This document shows, one piece after another, positions 8,149 to 18,215 of a DNA stretch of 64,000 nucleotides (position 1 is its first letter; the number at the start of each line of letters is the position of its first letter). The position numbers were made by a program, and so were the translations under genes. Source of the stretch: Janthinobacterium rivuli (lineage in GTDB: Bacteria > Pseudomonadota > Gammaproteobacteria > Burkholderiales > Burkholderiaceae_D); NCBI RefSeq assembly GCF_009208735.1, contig NZ_WFLJ01000020.1, positions 62,001 to 126,000 of the forward strand. The letters run 5' to 3'. Under the pieces are notes generated by a model. That model did no database searches. It saw only the letters and a list, made by a program, of their open reading frames with translations, and had not been told where the DNA came from.

Positions 8149-8874
8149 ATGGGTACGGCAACAGATGTGGGCAAACTGATCGGCGCCATGTACGACGCCG
8201 CCTGCGGCATGGGCGACTGGCCGCAGCTCGACAGCGCTGGCCTGAACGGCCAGCAATGGCAGGAGCTCTTGCCGCATCTGCAACGCGCGCTGTGCCTGCA
8301 GCAGCGCCTGCGCGAGGCGCAGCTGGCCAGCCACTGCGCGCTGGCGGCGCTCGACGCCATGGGCGCCGCCGTGCTGGTGCTCGATGCCAACCTCGGCTTG
8401 CGCTTCGCCACCCCCGCCGGACACGCCTTGCATGCTGCGCAACTGGAACACGCCGCCGCGCCCGCCCTGATGCGCGCCGTGCGCCTGGTGATCGCCGGCG
8501 CCGATGGCGCGGCGCCATGCCAGTCGCTGCGCCTGGCGCGCAAGCAGCAAGCGCCGCTGGCCCTGACCGTCACCGCGCTGGCCGATTGCCAGCCCGCCTG
8601 CGCCCTGGTGATCGCACGCGACCCCACAAAAACGTGCACGTCCATCCCGGCCTTGCGCCAGCTGTTCGACTTGACGCAAGCCGAGGCGCAAGTGGGCAAG
8701 GCGCTGGCGCAAGGGGCCACCATCGAAGAAATCGCCGCGCAGGGCGGCATCAGCGTCAACACCGTCAAGACGCATCTGCACCACACCTATTTAAAGACCG
8801 ATACACGGCGCCAGGGCGAGCTGATCGCGCTGATCCACGGCGCAACGGCGCACCTGGCCATCCTCGATGCATGA
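8149..8874 (+). CDS. LuxR-type helix-turn-helix regulator
   Basis: The start at 8149 is preferred over 8137 because GGGAG sits 5 bases upstream. The protein is 241 residues. The C-terminal part is a LuxR/GerE DNA-binding domain (LTQAEAQVGKALAQGATIEEIAAQGGISVNTVKTHLHHTYLKTDTRRQ, described here as the motif from about residue 175 to 222), with the typical recognition helix VNTVKTHL. The N-terminal part has weak PAS-like character (AALDAMGAAVLVLDANLGLRFA) and no autoinducer-domain or receiver motifs. It is thus a solo LuxR-type regulator of unknown signal. It is divergent from the exported-protein block, which makes that block a candidate target. Confidence 0.8.
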   Translation: MGTATDVGKLIGAMYDAACGMGDWPQLDSAGLNGQQWQELLPHLQRALCLQQRLREAQLASHCALAALDAMGAAVLVLDANLGLRFATPAGHALHAAQLEHAAAPALMRAVRLVIAGADGAAPCQSLRLARKQQAPLALTVTALADCQPACALVIARDPTKTCTSIPALRQLFDLTQAEAQVGKALAQGATIEEIAAQGGISVNTVKTHLHHTYLKTDTRRQGELIALIHGATAHLAILDA

Positions 8875-9059
8875 GACCGTGTCATCCGATCGGATGATGC
8901 GCGGTGCATCTTGCCTGCCTACACTGGCAAGACCGGTAGCCCGCACCTTGCAAGAGTGACAGCGGCGTGGCGGACCTGCCGGCGCGTTTTCCCTGGCACC
9001 GACAACAACTTCGCCGCGCCGGCAGCGGACGGCACCAAAGTTCAAGGATGGGTAAAAAA

Positions 9060-9509
9060 ATGAAAACATGGATCTTGGCCGGCACCCTGGGCGTCTGCGC
9101 CCTGCTGGCAAATGCGCAAACACTCCCCGACAACCAGACCGTCGTCGTTCCCGGCGGACGCCTGCACACGATAGAACTGCCGGCACACAGGTATTTCATG
9201 AATGCGGAAACGTTTTCCCCGTTTCGCGGCGGCTATGAGCTGTCGAACGGACAAGTGCTCTACCTGCGCAATACGAGCAACATCGGCGCCTTTATGTATG
9301 CGCGCATCGATGACCAGGAAGAACATCGCATCGTCGCCACCGGCAAAGACAGCTTCGTGGCGCTCGACCAGCAACTGGCGATGCGCATCGACTTGCGCGA
9401 CGACGGCAGCGTGGGCGGCGAAGTGCTGATGCGGGTGCCGGCCGCAAAAATGGCCAGCGGCGAGATCGCGCCCGCCCATGTGCAAAGCATGGGTCTGGCA
9501 TCGCGCTGA
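9060..9509 (+). CDS. Small exported protein of unknown function
   Basis: The start at 9060 (MKTWILAGTLGVCALLANAQ) gives a 149-residue protein with a clean signal peptide. AAGGA lies upstream at good spacing, whereas the in-frame ATG at 9048 would have its ribosome binding site directly abutting it. The mature protein is compact with beta-strand-like character (GGYELSNGQVLYLRN, RIDLRDDGSVGGEVLMRVP) and no cysteines. No family was recognised. A downstream plus-strand gene follows within 35 bases, which suggests co-transcription. Confidence 0.7.
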   Translation: MKTWILAGTLGVCALLANAQTLPDNQTVVVPGGRLHTIELPAHRYFMNAETFSPFRGGYELSNGQVLYLRNTSNIGAFMYARIDDQEEHRIVATGKDSFVALDQQLAMRIDLRDDGSVGGEVLMRVPAAKMASGEIAPAHVQSMGLASR

Positions 9510-9542
9510 GGCGGCGAGCGGCAAGCCGCATGGGTGGCAGCC

Positions 9543-9935
9543 ATGAGCAAACAGTATTCCGTGCAACAGCAAATCGCGCTGACCCAGGCCGCCATCAAGA
9601 AGACGGCGGCCTGGTGGCGCGCCCGCCCCCTGCCCGACGCCTTGCGCCAGTGCGCGGCCAGCCATGGCGTGACGCTCGATGCGGCCCTCATGCTCGACCT
9701 GCAACTGGCCTGGCCCGACATGCCCGCCGTGTACGGCAAGCTGCTGAGCCCCGACGGCCACTTCATTCACTTCGAGATGGACCTTGACGACAACTTGCGG
9801 CCCCTGCCCGGCAGCGTGGCGTGGGATGACATCAGCGCACGCTACGACCTGACCGCACACAGACGGGGCAAGGGCGTGCGGTACGGCGAACTGTGCAAGC
9901 AAGTGCTGCAGGAATTGAATCGCGGCGCGTCCTAG
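9543..9935 (+). CDS. Hypothetical cytoplasmic protein
   Basis: This is a protein of about 130 residues starting MSKQYSVQQQIALTQ. A GTG at 9534 is an alternative start. There is no signal peptide and no TM segment. It has a helical N-terminus and an acidic middle section (HFEMDLDDNLRP). It follows the small exported protein on the same strand. I do not recognise the family. Codon use is like the neighbouring GC-rich genes, so it looks native and coding. Confidence 0.6.
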   Translation: MSKQYSVQQQIALTQAAIKKTAAWWRARPLPDALRQCAASHGVTLDAALMLDLQLAWPDMPAVYGKLLSPDGHFIHFEMDLDDNLRPLPGSVAWDDISARYDLTAHRRGKGVRYGELCKQVLQELNRGAS

Positions 9936-9998
9936 CGGAACCGTTGCCTTCGCATGCTATGATCGGCGCCCCGTTCATGAGACAAATGGCAACGCCAC

Positions 9999-10526
9999 AT
10001 GCAGCACCCATCCGGCAACAACCCGATCTCGACGCTGCTGCGCGGCGGCCTGCGCCTGCTGGCCTGGCCCCTGCTGGCCCTGGTCAGCGCCGCCTGCACC
10101 ACCACCACGCGCCATCCCGCGAGCGAGCCCACGCAAGTCGTCCTGCGCTTTACCTTTGACGATGGCAAGCCGATGCGGCATGAAGATCACATGGTCATGG
10201 CGCGCCAGCAAACGTATATCAAGTACTGCAGCAAGATAGGCAGCACCCGTGTCTGCGATGTCGGCATCGATATACTGTATGCAAGCGCCGACGCGCCGCT
10301 CGATGCCACTGGCGAAGTGCGCGTCACCCTGCGTTCGACCAGCCCCATCGGCGACTTGCCGACCGAACGCTGTATCAATGGCAAGTCCTACCTGTTTAAT
10401 TCCGGCGACTGGATACGCGGTCCGTTTCACCAAGGGCAGGTGATCGAGATCCGCTACAAGATAAGTGCATTGAAGACGGCATGCCCGAGGTCGGAGAGCG
10501 CGCCGCCGTGGTGGGACAAGGATTAA
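9999..10526 (+). CDS. Hypothetical lipoprotein
   Basis: This 175-residue protein has an N-terminal signal ending in LVSAAC, a good lipobox with the lipidated Cys near residue 33. A Thr-rich linker follows. The mature part includes VVLRFTFDDGKPMRHED and four further cysteines, which could form two disulphides (IKYCSKIG, RVCDVG, TERCING, KTACPR). No family was recognised. The gene sits 63 bases after its plus-strand neighbour and converges on the TerB-like gene. Confidence 0.7.
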   Translation: MQHPSGNNPISTLLRGGLRLLAWPLLALVSAACTTTTRHPASEPTQVVLRFTFDDGKPMRHEDHMVMARQQTYIKYCSKIGSTRVCDVGIDILYASADAPLDATGEVRVTLRSTSPIGDLPTERCINGKSYLFNSGDWIRGPFHQGQVIEIRYKISALKTACPRSESAPPWWDKD

Positions 10527-10563
10527 GCTGGCCAGCCCCAGCCGGGGCCGGCTGGCCTGGCGC

Positions 10564-11019
10564 TTACTGCAGCTCGAACTCGCCGGGATTCAAGCCCAGC
10601 TCGCGCGCGATCTTGCTGGCCACGCGCTGCTCGTTGGCGTCGAAATTGCCGTCCGACGAAGCGACGGCGATAATCATGCGCACCAGCAAGCGCGACGCCT
10701 CCACATTCGACTTCATCTTGCCCAGCGCCTGATACGCCTTGGCTTCGCCGATATCCTTGTCGAACTCCAGCTGGCCCACATATTCCTGGAAAGCCTTGAT
10801 CACGTCCGTGGTACTAAACACGGACAGCGCATCATTGCTTTCAATAAACTTCACCATCTTCTGCTTCTCTTCCGCACTGACGCTGCCGTCCGCCATGGCG
10901 ATCAAGGCCGATCCCGCCATCGCGGCATGCAGGAAATCCTTGTTCTTGTACTTCAGTGCCTCGGTTTTCAGTTCGCTGGCTTTGGTCTTCAGTTTGGACA
11001 GAAAGGAATCGAAACTCAT
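10564..11019 (-). CDS. TerB-family tellurite-resistance-like protein
   Basis: The start at 11019 (MSFDSFLSKLKTKASELK) is supported by AGGAGA upstream and gives 151 residues, the usual TerB length. Two acidic helix-pair segments match the TerB fold: IAMADGSVSAEEKQKMVKFI and VASSDGNFDANEQRVASKIARELG. These Asp/Glu loops are thought to bind metal. TerB proteins are cytoplasmic and work with TerC, TerD-type proteins and, in some genomes, with TerY-P triads. Here it lies about 5 kb from the VWA-PP2C-kinase set on the same strand. That is suggestive but not proof of a shared pathway, because no terC, terD or terZ gene is seen. Confidence 0.88.
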   Translation of the reverse strand: MSFDSFLSKLKTKASELKTEALKYKNKDFLHAAMAGSALIAMADGSVSAEEKQKMVKFIESNDALSVFSTTDVIKAFQEYVGQLEFDKDIGEAKAYQALGKMKSNVEASRLLVRMIIAVASSDGNFDANEQRVASKIARELGLNPGEFELQ

Positions 11020-11161
11020 GGCGGTTCTCCTGGTTGGTTCGAATGAGGCAGCACTACAGGCTACCACTGTCACCTAGCTGGGGGCGCGGGGGCGGAATGC
11101 AAGCGCTGGAAACATGCCTTGCCTCCGCTGACCGCATGGTCCAACCCACAGGCAAAGAGCC

Positions 11162-11188
11162 GGGGTCAGACCCTAAGGGTCTGACCCC
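11162..11188. repeat. Perfect palindrome, REP-like element
   Basis: GGGGTCAGACCCT and its exact reverse complement are separated by one A, giving a 13-base perfect inverted repeat. It lies in the 320-base intergenic space between terB and the Amj gene, which holds no gene. The flanking text (a preceding CCG, then AGTTTCTGCCTTGGGGT) is echoed by the element at 35837-35902 (CCG, then AGTCTTGCGCCCTTGGGT). This indicates a dispersed family rather than a one-off terminator. Confidence 0.75.
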
Positions 11189-11342
11189 AGTTTCTGCCTT
11201 GGGGTGAAATTCAGCCAACGCCACACTAGCGCACATAAAACACCACAAAAGCTAGATCACGTGATAATTATCTTATTTGCAGTTGAAAAATAAGTAACTT
11301 CATGGCAGCATGGAATTACATTTTCTTTACTGCAAGGTTGTG

Positions 11343-12148
11343 ATGGACAAGCAATTGCTGCTGATTTGCGCACTGACGTTCATCATCCACATCATCGGCA
11401 CCCTCGCCTACTCCGTGCGCATCGCCGGCATCCGCACGCGGCGCATCGCCGTATCGCTGGCCCTGTTCAGCATTCTGATGCTGCTGTCGCGTACGTCGAA
11501 CTCATTCCTTGGACCATTCCTGGCCAAGCGCGTGGAAACAGGCATCGACCAGCATGTGGCCGCCAGCACGCTGTTGGTAGACTTCCGCTGGCTGCTATTT
11601 TCCGCCAGCCTGGCGACCTTACTGGGCGCGATACTGATCCCCACCTTCCAGCGAGCCTTCTGCCGCGCCGTCGAGCATTTCCAGGTACACAGGTCCGTGC
11701 CGAAACTGCTGTTGCACGCAGTCTTCAAGGGCGGCTTGTCCTACCTCAAGACCTCCGCCAGCCTGCCCAAGCCCGCCAACGTCACGGGCCTGCGCGAAAA
11801 ATCCGGCGTTTCCATATCCATGACGGCCATGAACGTCATCGCCACAGCCCTGTGGACGGTGGGCGTCTTCGCAGCGTTGTACGCGGGCGTGCTGGACCCC
11901 AGCGTGCGCGTCACCTCCAGCACCCTGTCCTCCATCATCAACGGCGGCGCCACCATCATGATGGCCGTCTTCATCGGCACGTGGTGTCGGACATGACGGA
12001 TGACGTCATCGAGGGAAAAACCGAAGAATCGCTGTTTAGACGGGCGGTGGTGTGGCTGGTGGGGAGCAGATTGGCGGGGACGCTGATTGCACAGTTTTTG
12101 CTGGTGCCGTCGGCGGTGGTGATTGTGGGGGTGGCAAACGTTTGGTAA
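11343..12148 (+). pseudogene. amj: Amj-type lipid II flippase (DUF2837), single-base frameshift
   Basis: The reading frame from ATG 11343 (AAGG upstream) encodes a polytopic membrane protein (MDKQLLLICALTFIIHIIGTLAYSVRIAG) that ends prematurely at 11996 after FIGTWCRT. The expected continuation, MTDDVIEGKTEESLFRRAVVWLVGSRLAGTL, is present immediately afterwards in another frame and runs to a stop at 12148. Adding one base in the GTGGTGTCGG stretch near 11983 would restore about 268 residues, the normal Amj length. Amj is an alternative flippase for the peptidoglycan precursor lipid II. Either the gene is broken or the assembly has an error. The last TM helix would be missing from the truncated form. 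Confidence 0.8.
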
Positions 12149-12183
12149 ATAACAATATATTTTTAAATTTTAAACCACTTAAT

Positions 12184-13881
12184 ATGAAACTAGAATCCAT
12201 CAAGATAAGAAACTTCCGCACAATAAGAACCGAACAGACTATAGATCTAAGTAACGGCCTAACGATAGTCGGCCCAAATAGCAGCGGAAAAACAAATATT
12301 TTAAAGGCCATTGAATTAGTATTCACTGGATACGAAAACTCAGCAGGCTATAACTATGATTCAGATTTCTCCTTCGACTCATCCGGCCAAACCAGTATCG
12401 TTGCCAATTTCAGCGGCGACATTCAAGGCGAAGACTCTGATTTCTTCGTTATATACAAGGAACTTTGCTTATTACTAGAAAAAGAAATTGATGTACTTCC
12501 GAAATTTTCTTTATATCTATCATTCGCCTCAAAATCTAGCAACCCTAGCTATAGACTATTTTCAAATGAAAAATACAAGACTGGAGCACAAGCAAAATTC
12601 TCAAAAAAACAAATTCAAGCAATAAATTTACTTCTAAATAAATTCATCTGCCACTACGTACCATCATCGAAGAGCATAAATGATTTATATTCCTCCCTTT
12701 TATTGCCATTCGTTAAAAAATCCATATCAAAAATAATAGATGAAAAAAATGCAGAAATTAAGATAAGACTAAAGGAAATATCAAGTCATTTGGATTCTCA
12801 ACTGAAAATAGCAGGTCTTGGGCACATAAATTCAGAATTTAGGTACCCAAGCGATTCACTTGAATTGTTACTGGGATCTTTTGAGTTTCATTTATCGGAC
12901 CCCTCTTCGACTCCAGTCGATAGAAAAGGTATGGGAATTCAAGCAGCATCTATATTGGCATCATTTCTTTGGATCACAAAAGAAGAAAGAATATCAAAAA
13001 AGAATACAATATGGTTAATTGAGGAACCCGAGTCATACCTTCATCCGCAATTAACAGAATCTTGCCTAGGCATGCTCAATGAGATCGCCAAAGAATCCTT
13101 ACTTGTCTCTACAACACATTCTTTAGGATTTGTTGACAAAAATCCGAATAAAATATTAGGAACTGAAGTAGTAAACGCTGAGACAAAAACCAAGACATAC
13201 AACAACTATCTTGACGCCACCAACTCAATCAGAAGATCATTAGGTGTAAAGTTCAGTGATTTTTATAATCTAGGATTAATAAATATATTTGTCGAAGGCA
13301 AAAGCGATAGAGAAATTTTTAGTTGGGCCTTAGAAAAAATAGCTGACGATGGGAAAGGAAATCACTTATGGAGATACTTAAGAAATGCAGATTTCTTAGA
13401 CTTCACCGGGGTATCCGGCCTAGAAGGATTCATGAAAGCCACATATGAATTTATTCAAAAAGAACGCCCAGTAATTGTGGTTATGGATGGCGATGATGCA
13501 GGACAAAAAGCACTTAAAAATCTACAACAATATTTCGGCCAAAAGAAAATCCCGTTTGAAGCAAACAAAGATTCCATAAGCCTACCAACCGGTTTTACTC
13601 TCGAGGGTCTTTTCCCTCATGATTGGATTGCAACTGTGTATGCAGAACATCCAAACTGGTTTATTAGCTACTTAATAGATGTCGATGGGAAATTACAGTC
13701 ATTTGACATGAAAACTGAAGCAAACAAAGATCAATTGAGAAAATACCTAGTCAATAAGGCTGAAATTTCTGAAAATTATGACTGGGCAGAAAAATTTAAA
13801 AAAATATTTTCAGTATTAGATGTGGAACTCGAAAAAAAATACATAAAGTTATACGGACACGAAATAAATCCCGCAACGTAA
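12184..13881 (+). CDS. OLD-family ATP-dependent nuclease (AAA ATPase plus TOPRIM)
   Basis: This 565-residue protein begins MKLESIKIRNFRTIR, the usual start of an SMC/RecF-like ATPase. Walker A is GPNSSGKT (about 30-37), Walker B is IWLIEEPESYLHP (near 276-288), and the switch His is in STTHSLG. The C-terminal half is a TOPRIM nuclease domain with the acidic residue in VEGKSDREIF (near 370) and VVMDGDDAG (near 435-440). This matches class 1 OLD nucleases, which act in phage defence. No helicase partner (as in Gabija) and no reverse transcriptase lie next to it. The gene is conspicuously AT-rich with A/T-ending codons, unlike every neighbour, and has no clear ribosome binding site. It is probably horizontally acquired. 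Confidence 0.9.
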   Translation: MKLESIKIRNFRTIRTEQTIDLSNGLTIVGPNSSGKTNILKAIELVFTGYENSAGYNYDSDFSFDSSGQTSIVANFSGDIQGEDSDFFVIYKELCLLLEKEIDVLPKFSLYLSFASKSSNPSYRLFSNEKYKTGAQAKFSKKQIQAINLLLNKFICHYVPSSKSINDLYSSLLLPFVKKSISKIIDEKNAEIKIRLKEISSHLDSQLKIAGLGHINSEFRYPSDSLELLLGSFEFHLSDPSSTPVDRKGMGIQAASILASFLWITKEERISKKNTIWLIEEPESYLHPQLTESCLGMLNEIAKESLLVSTTHSLGFVDKNPNKILGTEVVNAETKTKTYNNYLDATNSIRRSLGVKFSDFYNLGLINIFVEGKSDREIFSWALEKIADDGKGNHLWRYLRNADFLDFTGVSGLEGFMKATYEFIQKERPVIVVMDGDDAGQKALKNLQQYFGQKKIPFEANKDSISLPTGFTLEGLFPHDWIATVYAEHPNWFISYLIDVDGKLQSFDMKTEANKDQLRKYLVNKAEISENYDWAEKFKKIFSVLDVELEKKYIKLYGHEINPAT

Positions 13882-13907
13882 ACTTACTTACAGCAATATT
13901 AGCAAAC

Positions 13908-13940
13908 AAAAAGCCGCTGTCTCCCGACAGCGGCTTTCTC
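13908..13940. terminator. Bidirectional Rho-independent terminator
   Basis: GCCGCTGTC and GACAGCGGC pair across a TCCC loop. They are flanked by an A-run on the left and a T-rich run on the right. It lies between the converging OLD nuclease and purL genes and can end both transcripts. Confidence 0.85.
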
Positions 13941-13995
13941 ATTCCTGCCCCAGCAGCAGCGCCTTGAACCAAGACGCCGCGCCGCAACTAGCAAA

Positions 13996-16900
13996 TTACC
14001 CCACAAACTTCCGTGCATTCCTGAACATGCGCATCCAAGGCGAATCCTCGCCCCACGCTTCAGGGTGATACGACTGTTGCACGCTGCGGAACACGCGCTC
14101 CGCGTGCGGCATCAGCACCGTGAAGCGGCCGTCTGGCGTGGTGACGGAGGTGATGCCTTCCGGCGAGCCGTTCGGGTTGTACGGGTAGGCTTCCGTGGCG
14201 GCGCCCTTGTTGTCGACGAAGCGCATGGCTTTGGTGACTTGGGTGATGTCGCCCGTTTGCGAGAAGTCGGCGTAGCCTTCGCCGTGGGCGATGGCGATGC
14301 CGGCTTGCGTGCCAGCCATGCCGTTGAAGAAGATCGATGGGGAATCCATCACTTCGACCATGGCAAAGCGGCCTTCGAATTTCTCCGACTTGTTGCGCGT
14401 GAATTTCGGCCAGGCGTGGGCGCCGGGGATGATGGATTTCAGGTTGCTCATCATCTGGCAGCCGTTGCAAATGCCCAGGCCGAAGCTGTCCGTGCGGTTG
14501 AAGAAGCGCGCGAACTGTTCCGCCAGGCTGGCGTTGAACAGGATGGTTTTCGCCCAGCCCTCGCCCGCGCCCAGCACGTCGCCGTACGAGAAGCCGCCCA
14601 CGGCGATGACGCCCTGGAAGTCGTCCAGCTTGACGCGGCCCGCGATCAGGTCGCTCATGTGCACGTCGACAGCCGTGAAGCCTGCCTGGTGCATCACGTA
14701 CGCCGTCTCGATGTGCGAGTTGACGCCCTGCTCGCGCAGGATGGCGACGCGCGGACGCACGCCGGTGGCGATGAATGGCGCGGCGATGTTCTCGTTCTGG
14801 TCGAAGGTGACGATCGGCGACATGCCCGGGTCTTGCACGTCCAGCAGGCGGTCGTATTCGGCGTCCGCGCAGGCCGGATTGTCGCGCAGGCGGGCGATGC
14901 GCCAGCTCGTATCGCTCCACAGGCGGTGCAGTTCCGCGCGCGGCTGGGTGTAAATCAGCTTGGCGTCGCGCGTGAATTCGATGACGTCGCGGTCGTTCAA
15001 TTTGCCGATGATATGGCTGCAGGCGCCCAAGTTGAACGTGCGCAGCACGTCCATGACGAGCGATTTTTCTTCCGCGCGCACCTGGATCACGGCGCCCAGC
15101 TCTTCACTGAACAAGGCGCGCAGGGTCAGTTCGTTGCGGCGTTCCGCTACCTGGCCCGTCCAGTTTTTGGCGTCGCCCCAGTCGCTGGAATGCTCGCCTT
15201 CCATGGTCAGCATGTCCAGGTTGACGGACATGCCCGTGTGGCCGGCGAAGGCCATTTCCGTCAGGGTGGCGTACAGGCCGCCGTCCGAACGGTCATGGTA
15301 GGCCAGCAGCTTGTCGTCGCTATTGAGCTTTTGAATGGCGGCGAAGAAGCCTTTCAAGTCTTCCGCGCTGTCCACGTCCGGCGTCTCATTGCCCAACTGG
15401 CCCATGACTTGTGCCAGCGCGGAGGCGCCCAAACGGTTCTTGCCGCGACCCAGGTCGATCAGGATCAAGGACGTGTCGCCCTTGTCCGTCTTCAGCTGCG
15501 GCGTGAGCGACTTGCGCACGTCCGTCACTGGCGCGAACGAGGACACGATCAAGGACACCGGCGACGTGACGGATTTCGCCGCGCCCGTGCCCTCGTCTTT
15601 CCACGTCGTGCGCATCGACAGCGAATCCTTGCCGACGGGGATGCTGATGCCCAGCGCCGGGCACAGGTCCATGCCGACGGCTTTGACCGTGTCGTACAGG
15701 GCCGCGTCCTGGCCAGGCTGGCCGCAGGCGGCCATCCAGTTGGCGGACAGCTTGATGTCGGAGATGTCGGCAATCGCTGCGGCGGCGATGTTGGTGACGG
15801 CTTCGCCCACGGCCATGCGGCCGGATGCTGCCGCGTCGATGACGGCCAGCGGCGTGCGTTCGCCCATGGCCATCGCTTCGCCCAGATAACCCTCGAAGCT
15901 CATGGTGGTGACGGCGCAATCGGCCACCGGCACTTGCCATGGTCCCACCATCTGGTCGCGCACGGTCATGCCGCCCACGCTGCGATCGCCGATGGTGATC
16001 AGGAAGGATTTGTCGGCCACGGTCGGCAGCAGCAGCACTTTTTGCGCCACGTCCTTCAAGTCCATGCCGGTCAAGTCAATCGCGGGGAAATCGTTGGCCA
16101 CGTGGACCACGTCGCGCTGCATCTTCGGCGGCTTGCCCAGCAAGACGTCCATCGGCATGTCGACTGGCTCATTGCCCAGCTCCGGGTCGATCAGTTTGAG
16201 TTGACGCTCTTCGGTGGCCACGCCCACGGCGGCGAACAGGCAGCGTTCGCGTTCGCACATGGCTTTGAACAGCGGCAGGCTTTCCGGCGCGATGGCGAGA
16301 ACGTAGCGTTCCTGCGATTCATTGCTCCAGATTTCCTTCGGCGCCATGCCGGATTCTTCCAGCGGCACTTTGCGCAAGTCGAAAATCGCGCCGCGCTTGG
16401 CGTCGTTGGTGATTTCCGGGAAGGCGTTCGACAAGCCGCCCGCACCCACGTCGTGGATCGAGATGATCGGATTGTCCGCGCCCATTTGCCAGCAGGCGTT
16501 GATGACTTCCTGGGCGCGGCGTTCCATTTCCGGATTGCCGCGCTGGACGGAGTCGAAGTCCAGGTCAGCCGTGTTGCTGCCGGTGGTCATCGACGAGGCG
16601 GCGCTGCCGCCCATGCCGATGCGCATGCCCGGGCCACCCAGCTGCACCAGCAGGCTGCCGACGGGGATGTCGTTCTTGTGCGTGTGCTGCGCCGAGATAT
16701 TGCCGATGCCGCCGGCGATCATGATCGGCTTGTGGTAGCCGAAGACGGCGTCTTTGTCCGTGCCGACGTTCTGTTCATACGTGCGGAAGTAACCGCCCAG
16801 GACCGGACGGCCGAATTCGTTCGAGAACGCGGCGCCGCCCAGCGGGCCTTCAATCATGATCTGCAGCGGCGACGCGATGCGCTCCGGTTTGCCATATTGC

Positions 16901-18033
16901 TCGGCGTCCGTGCGCGATGCCAATGGCGCCGTCACGGAGGCGGCCGTTTCCCAGCTGCGCACGGCGTCCGGCAGCGACAGATTCGATACGGTGAAACCGG
17001 TCAAACCGGCTTTTGGCTTGGCGCCGCGGCCCGTCGCGCCTTCGTCGCGGATCTCGCCGCCCGCGCCCGTGGAGGCGCCAGGGAATGGAGAGATGGCCGT
17101 CGGATGGTTATGCGTTTCCACCTTCATCAGGGTGTGCGTCAGTTCGGTCGACGCCGCGTATTCGTGGTTTGCACCGCGCGGGTAGAAGCGCGACACCGTG
17201 GCGCCTTCCATGATGGACGAGTTGTCGCTGTAGGCGACGACGGTGCCCTTAGGCTGCAGTTCGTGCGTGTTCTTGATCATGCCGAACAGCGATTTCGGCT
17301 GCGCCACGCCGTCGATGGTCCAGTCGGCGTTGAAGATCTTGTGGCGGCAATGCTCGCTGTTCGCCTGCGCGAACATCATCAATTCCACGTCCGTCGGGTT
17401 GCGGCCGGCCTTGGTGAAGGCGGCGTCCAGGTAGTCGATTTCGTCTTCCGACATCGCCAGACCCAGTTCGACGTTCGCCGTTTCCAGCGCGGCCTTGCCC
17501 TGCCCCAGCAAGTCGATCGATTCCAGCGGGCGCGCTTCCAGGGTGCGGAACAGGTCCTTGGCGTCGTCGGCGCTGCGCAGCACGGATTCCGTCATGCGGT
17601 CGTGCAGCAGGTCGGCCACGGCCTGTACCTGCTCGTCCGTCAATTTGCCGGCGCCAATCGCGCTGCCCAGGATGCCCGATTTCAGGTTGATGCGGAAAGC
17701 GATGCCGCGTTCGACGCGCTTGATGTGCGCCATGCCGCAGTTGTGCGCAATGTCGGTGGCTTTCGAAGCCCACGGCGAAATCGTGCCGAAACGGGGGATG
17801 ACGAAGAATTCTTCGGCGGCGCCTTCCGTATTGTCGGCGTGGGCCGGCTCGCCGTACGTCAGCAAGGCGCCAAGGCGCGTGCTGTCGTCGTTGCTGAGAG
17901 GCGCGCTGGCATCGATGAAATGGACATAGCGTGCTTGTACGGCAACAATCGCAGGCGAGACGGCTTGCAGTTGGCTTAACAGACGGTGGCTACGGAAATG
18001 GGACAGGGCATTGGAACCCGGCAGTATCAACAT
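13996..18033 (-). CDS. purL: Phosphoribosylformylglycinamidine synthase, single-chain type
   Basis: The product catalyses the ATP- and glutamine-dependent conversion of FGAR to FGAM in purine synthesis. The start at 18033 ([19 protein letters not shown]) is the conserved PurL N-terminus and gives 1345 residues, the usual proteobacterial single-chain length. The N-terminal and two AIRS-like domains are recognisable ([48 protein letters not shown]). The C-terminal glutaminase domain has its nucleophile Cys near 1189 in LGICNGCQ, and MPHAER near 1310. All expected catalytic segments are intact. It stands alone, with a terminator downstream and a probable promoter at about 18120. Confidence 0.98.
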   Translation of the reverse strand: MLILPGSNALSHFRSHRLLSQLQAVSPAIVAVQARYVHFIDASAPLSNDDSTRLGALLTYGEPAHADNTEGAAEEFFVIPRFGTISPWASKATDIAHNCGMAHIKRVERGIAFRINLKSGILGSAIGAGKLTDEQVQAVADLLHDRMTESVLRSADDAKDLFRTLEARPLESIDLLGQGKAALETANVELGLAMSEDEIDYLDAAFTKAGRNPTDVELMMFAQANSEHCRHKIFNADWTIDGVAQPKSLFGMIKNTHELQPKGTVVAYSDNSSIMEGATVSRFYPRGANHEYAASTELTHTLMKVETHNHPTAISPFPGASTGAGGEIRDEGATGRGAKPKAGLTGFTVSNLSLPDAVRSWETAASVTAPLASRTDAEQYGKPERIASPLQIMIEGPLGGAAFSNEFGRPVLGGYFRTYEQNVGTDKDAVFGYHKPIMIAGGIGNISAQHTHKNDIPVGSLLVQLGGPGMRIGMGGSAASSMTTGSNTADLDFDSVQRGNPEMERRAQEVINACWQMGADNPIISIHDVGAGGLSNAFPEITNDAKRGAIFDLRKVPLEESGMAPKEIWSNESQERYVLAIAPESLPLFKAMCERERCLFAAVGVATEERQLKLIDPELGNEPVDMPMDVLLGKPPKMQRDVVHVANDFPAIDLTGMDLKDVAQKVLLLPTVADKSFLITIGDRSVGGMTVRDQMVGPWQVPVADCAVTTMSFEGYLGEAMAMGERTPLAVIDAAASGRMAVGEAVTNIAAAAIADISDIKLSANWMAACGQPGQDAALYDTVKAVGMDLCPALGISIPVGKDSLSMRTTWKDEGTGAAKSVTSPVSLIVSSFAPVTDVRKSLTPQLKTDKGDTSLILIDLGRGKNRLGASALAQVMGQLGNETPDVDSAEDLKGFFAAIQKLNSDDKLLAYHDRSDGGLYATLTEMAFAGHTGMSVNLDMLTMEGEHSSDWGDAKNWTGQVAERRNELTLRALFSEELGAVIQVRAEEKSLVMDVLRTFNLGACSHIIGKLNDRDVIEFTRDAKLIYTQPRAELHRLWSDTSWRIARLRDNPACADAEYDRLLDVQDPGMSPIVTFDQNENIAAPFIATGVRPRVAILREQGVNSHIETAYVMHQAGFTAVDVHMSDLIAGRVKLDDFQGVIAVGGFSYGDVLGAGEGWAKTILFNASLAEQFARFFNRTDSFGLGICNGCQMMSNLKSIIPGAHAWPKFTRNKSEKFEGRFAMVEVMDSPSIFFNGMAGTQAGIAIAHGEGYADFSQTGDITQVTKAMRFVDNKGAATEAYPYNPNGSPEGITSVTTPDGRFTVLMPHAERVFRSVQQSYHPEAWGEDSPWMRMFRNARKFVG

Positions 18034-18118
18034 GATTGGAAGGTGGTTGATGCAGCGTGGCTGCGGGTTAAAGGTAGGTATGACAATATCTTTCGTACGG
18101 CAAATTTCCTTTGCGCGC

Positions 18119-18124
18119 ATTATA
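18119..18124 (-). promoter_or_regulatory. Probable -10 box for purL
   Basis: Read on the minus strand the hexamer is TATAAT, a perfect sigma70 -10 box, about 85 bases before the purL start. A matching -35 box is weak, so activation or a longer regulatory region is possible. Confidence 0.5.
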
Positions 18125-18215
18125 CCCGTTTTACCCCTGCCTTATGACCGGAACTTGGGGCTTTGCCCCCCTTTTGCCCCGCAAAGCGGCCATTTTTGAC
18201 ACGACAACAACAACC

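Noticed and set aside
12184-13881. Gabija, PARIS or retron system
   Set aside because: The ATPase-TOPRIM protein has no adjacent helicase, separate TOPRIM partner, or reverse transcriptase.
14065-17979. Very long plus-strand open frame opposite purL
   Set aside because: It is antisense to a complete, well-conserved purL and encodes His/Arg/Val-rich low-complexity protein, typical of the opposite strand of GC-rich genes.
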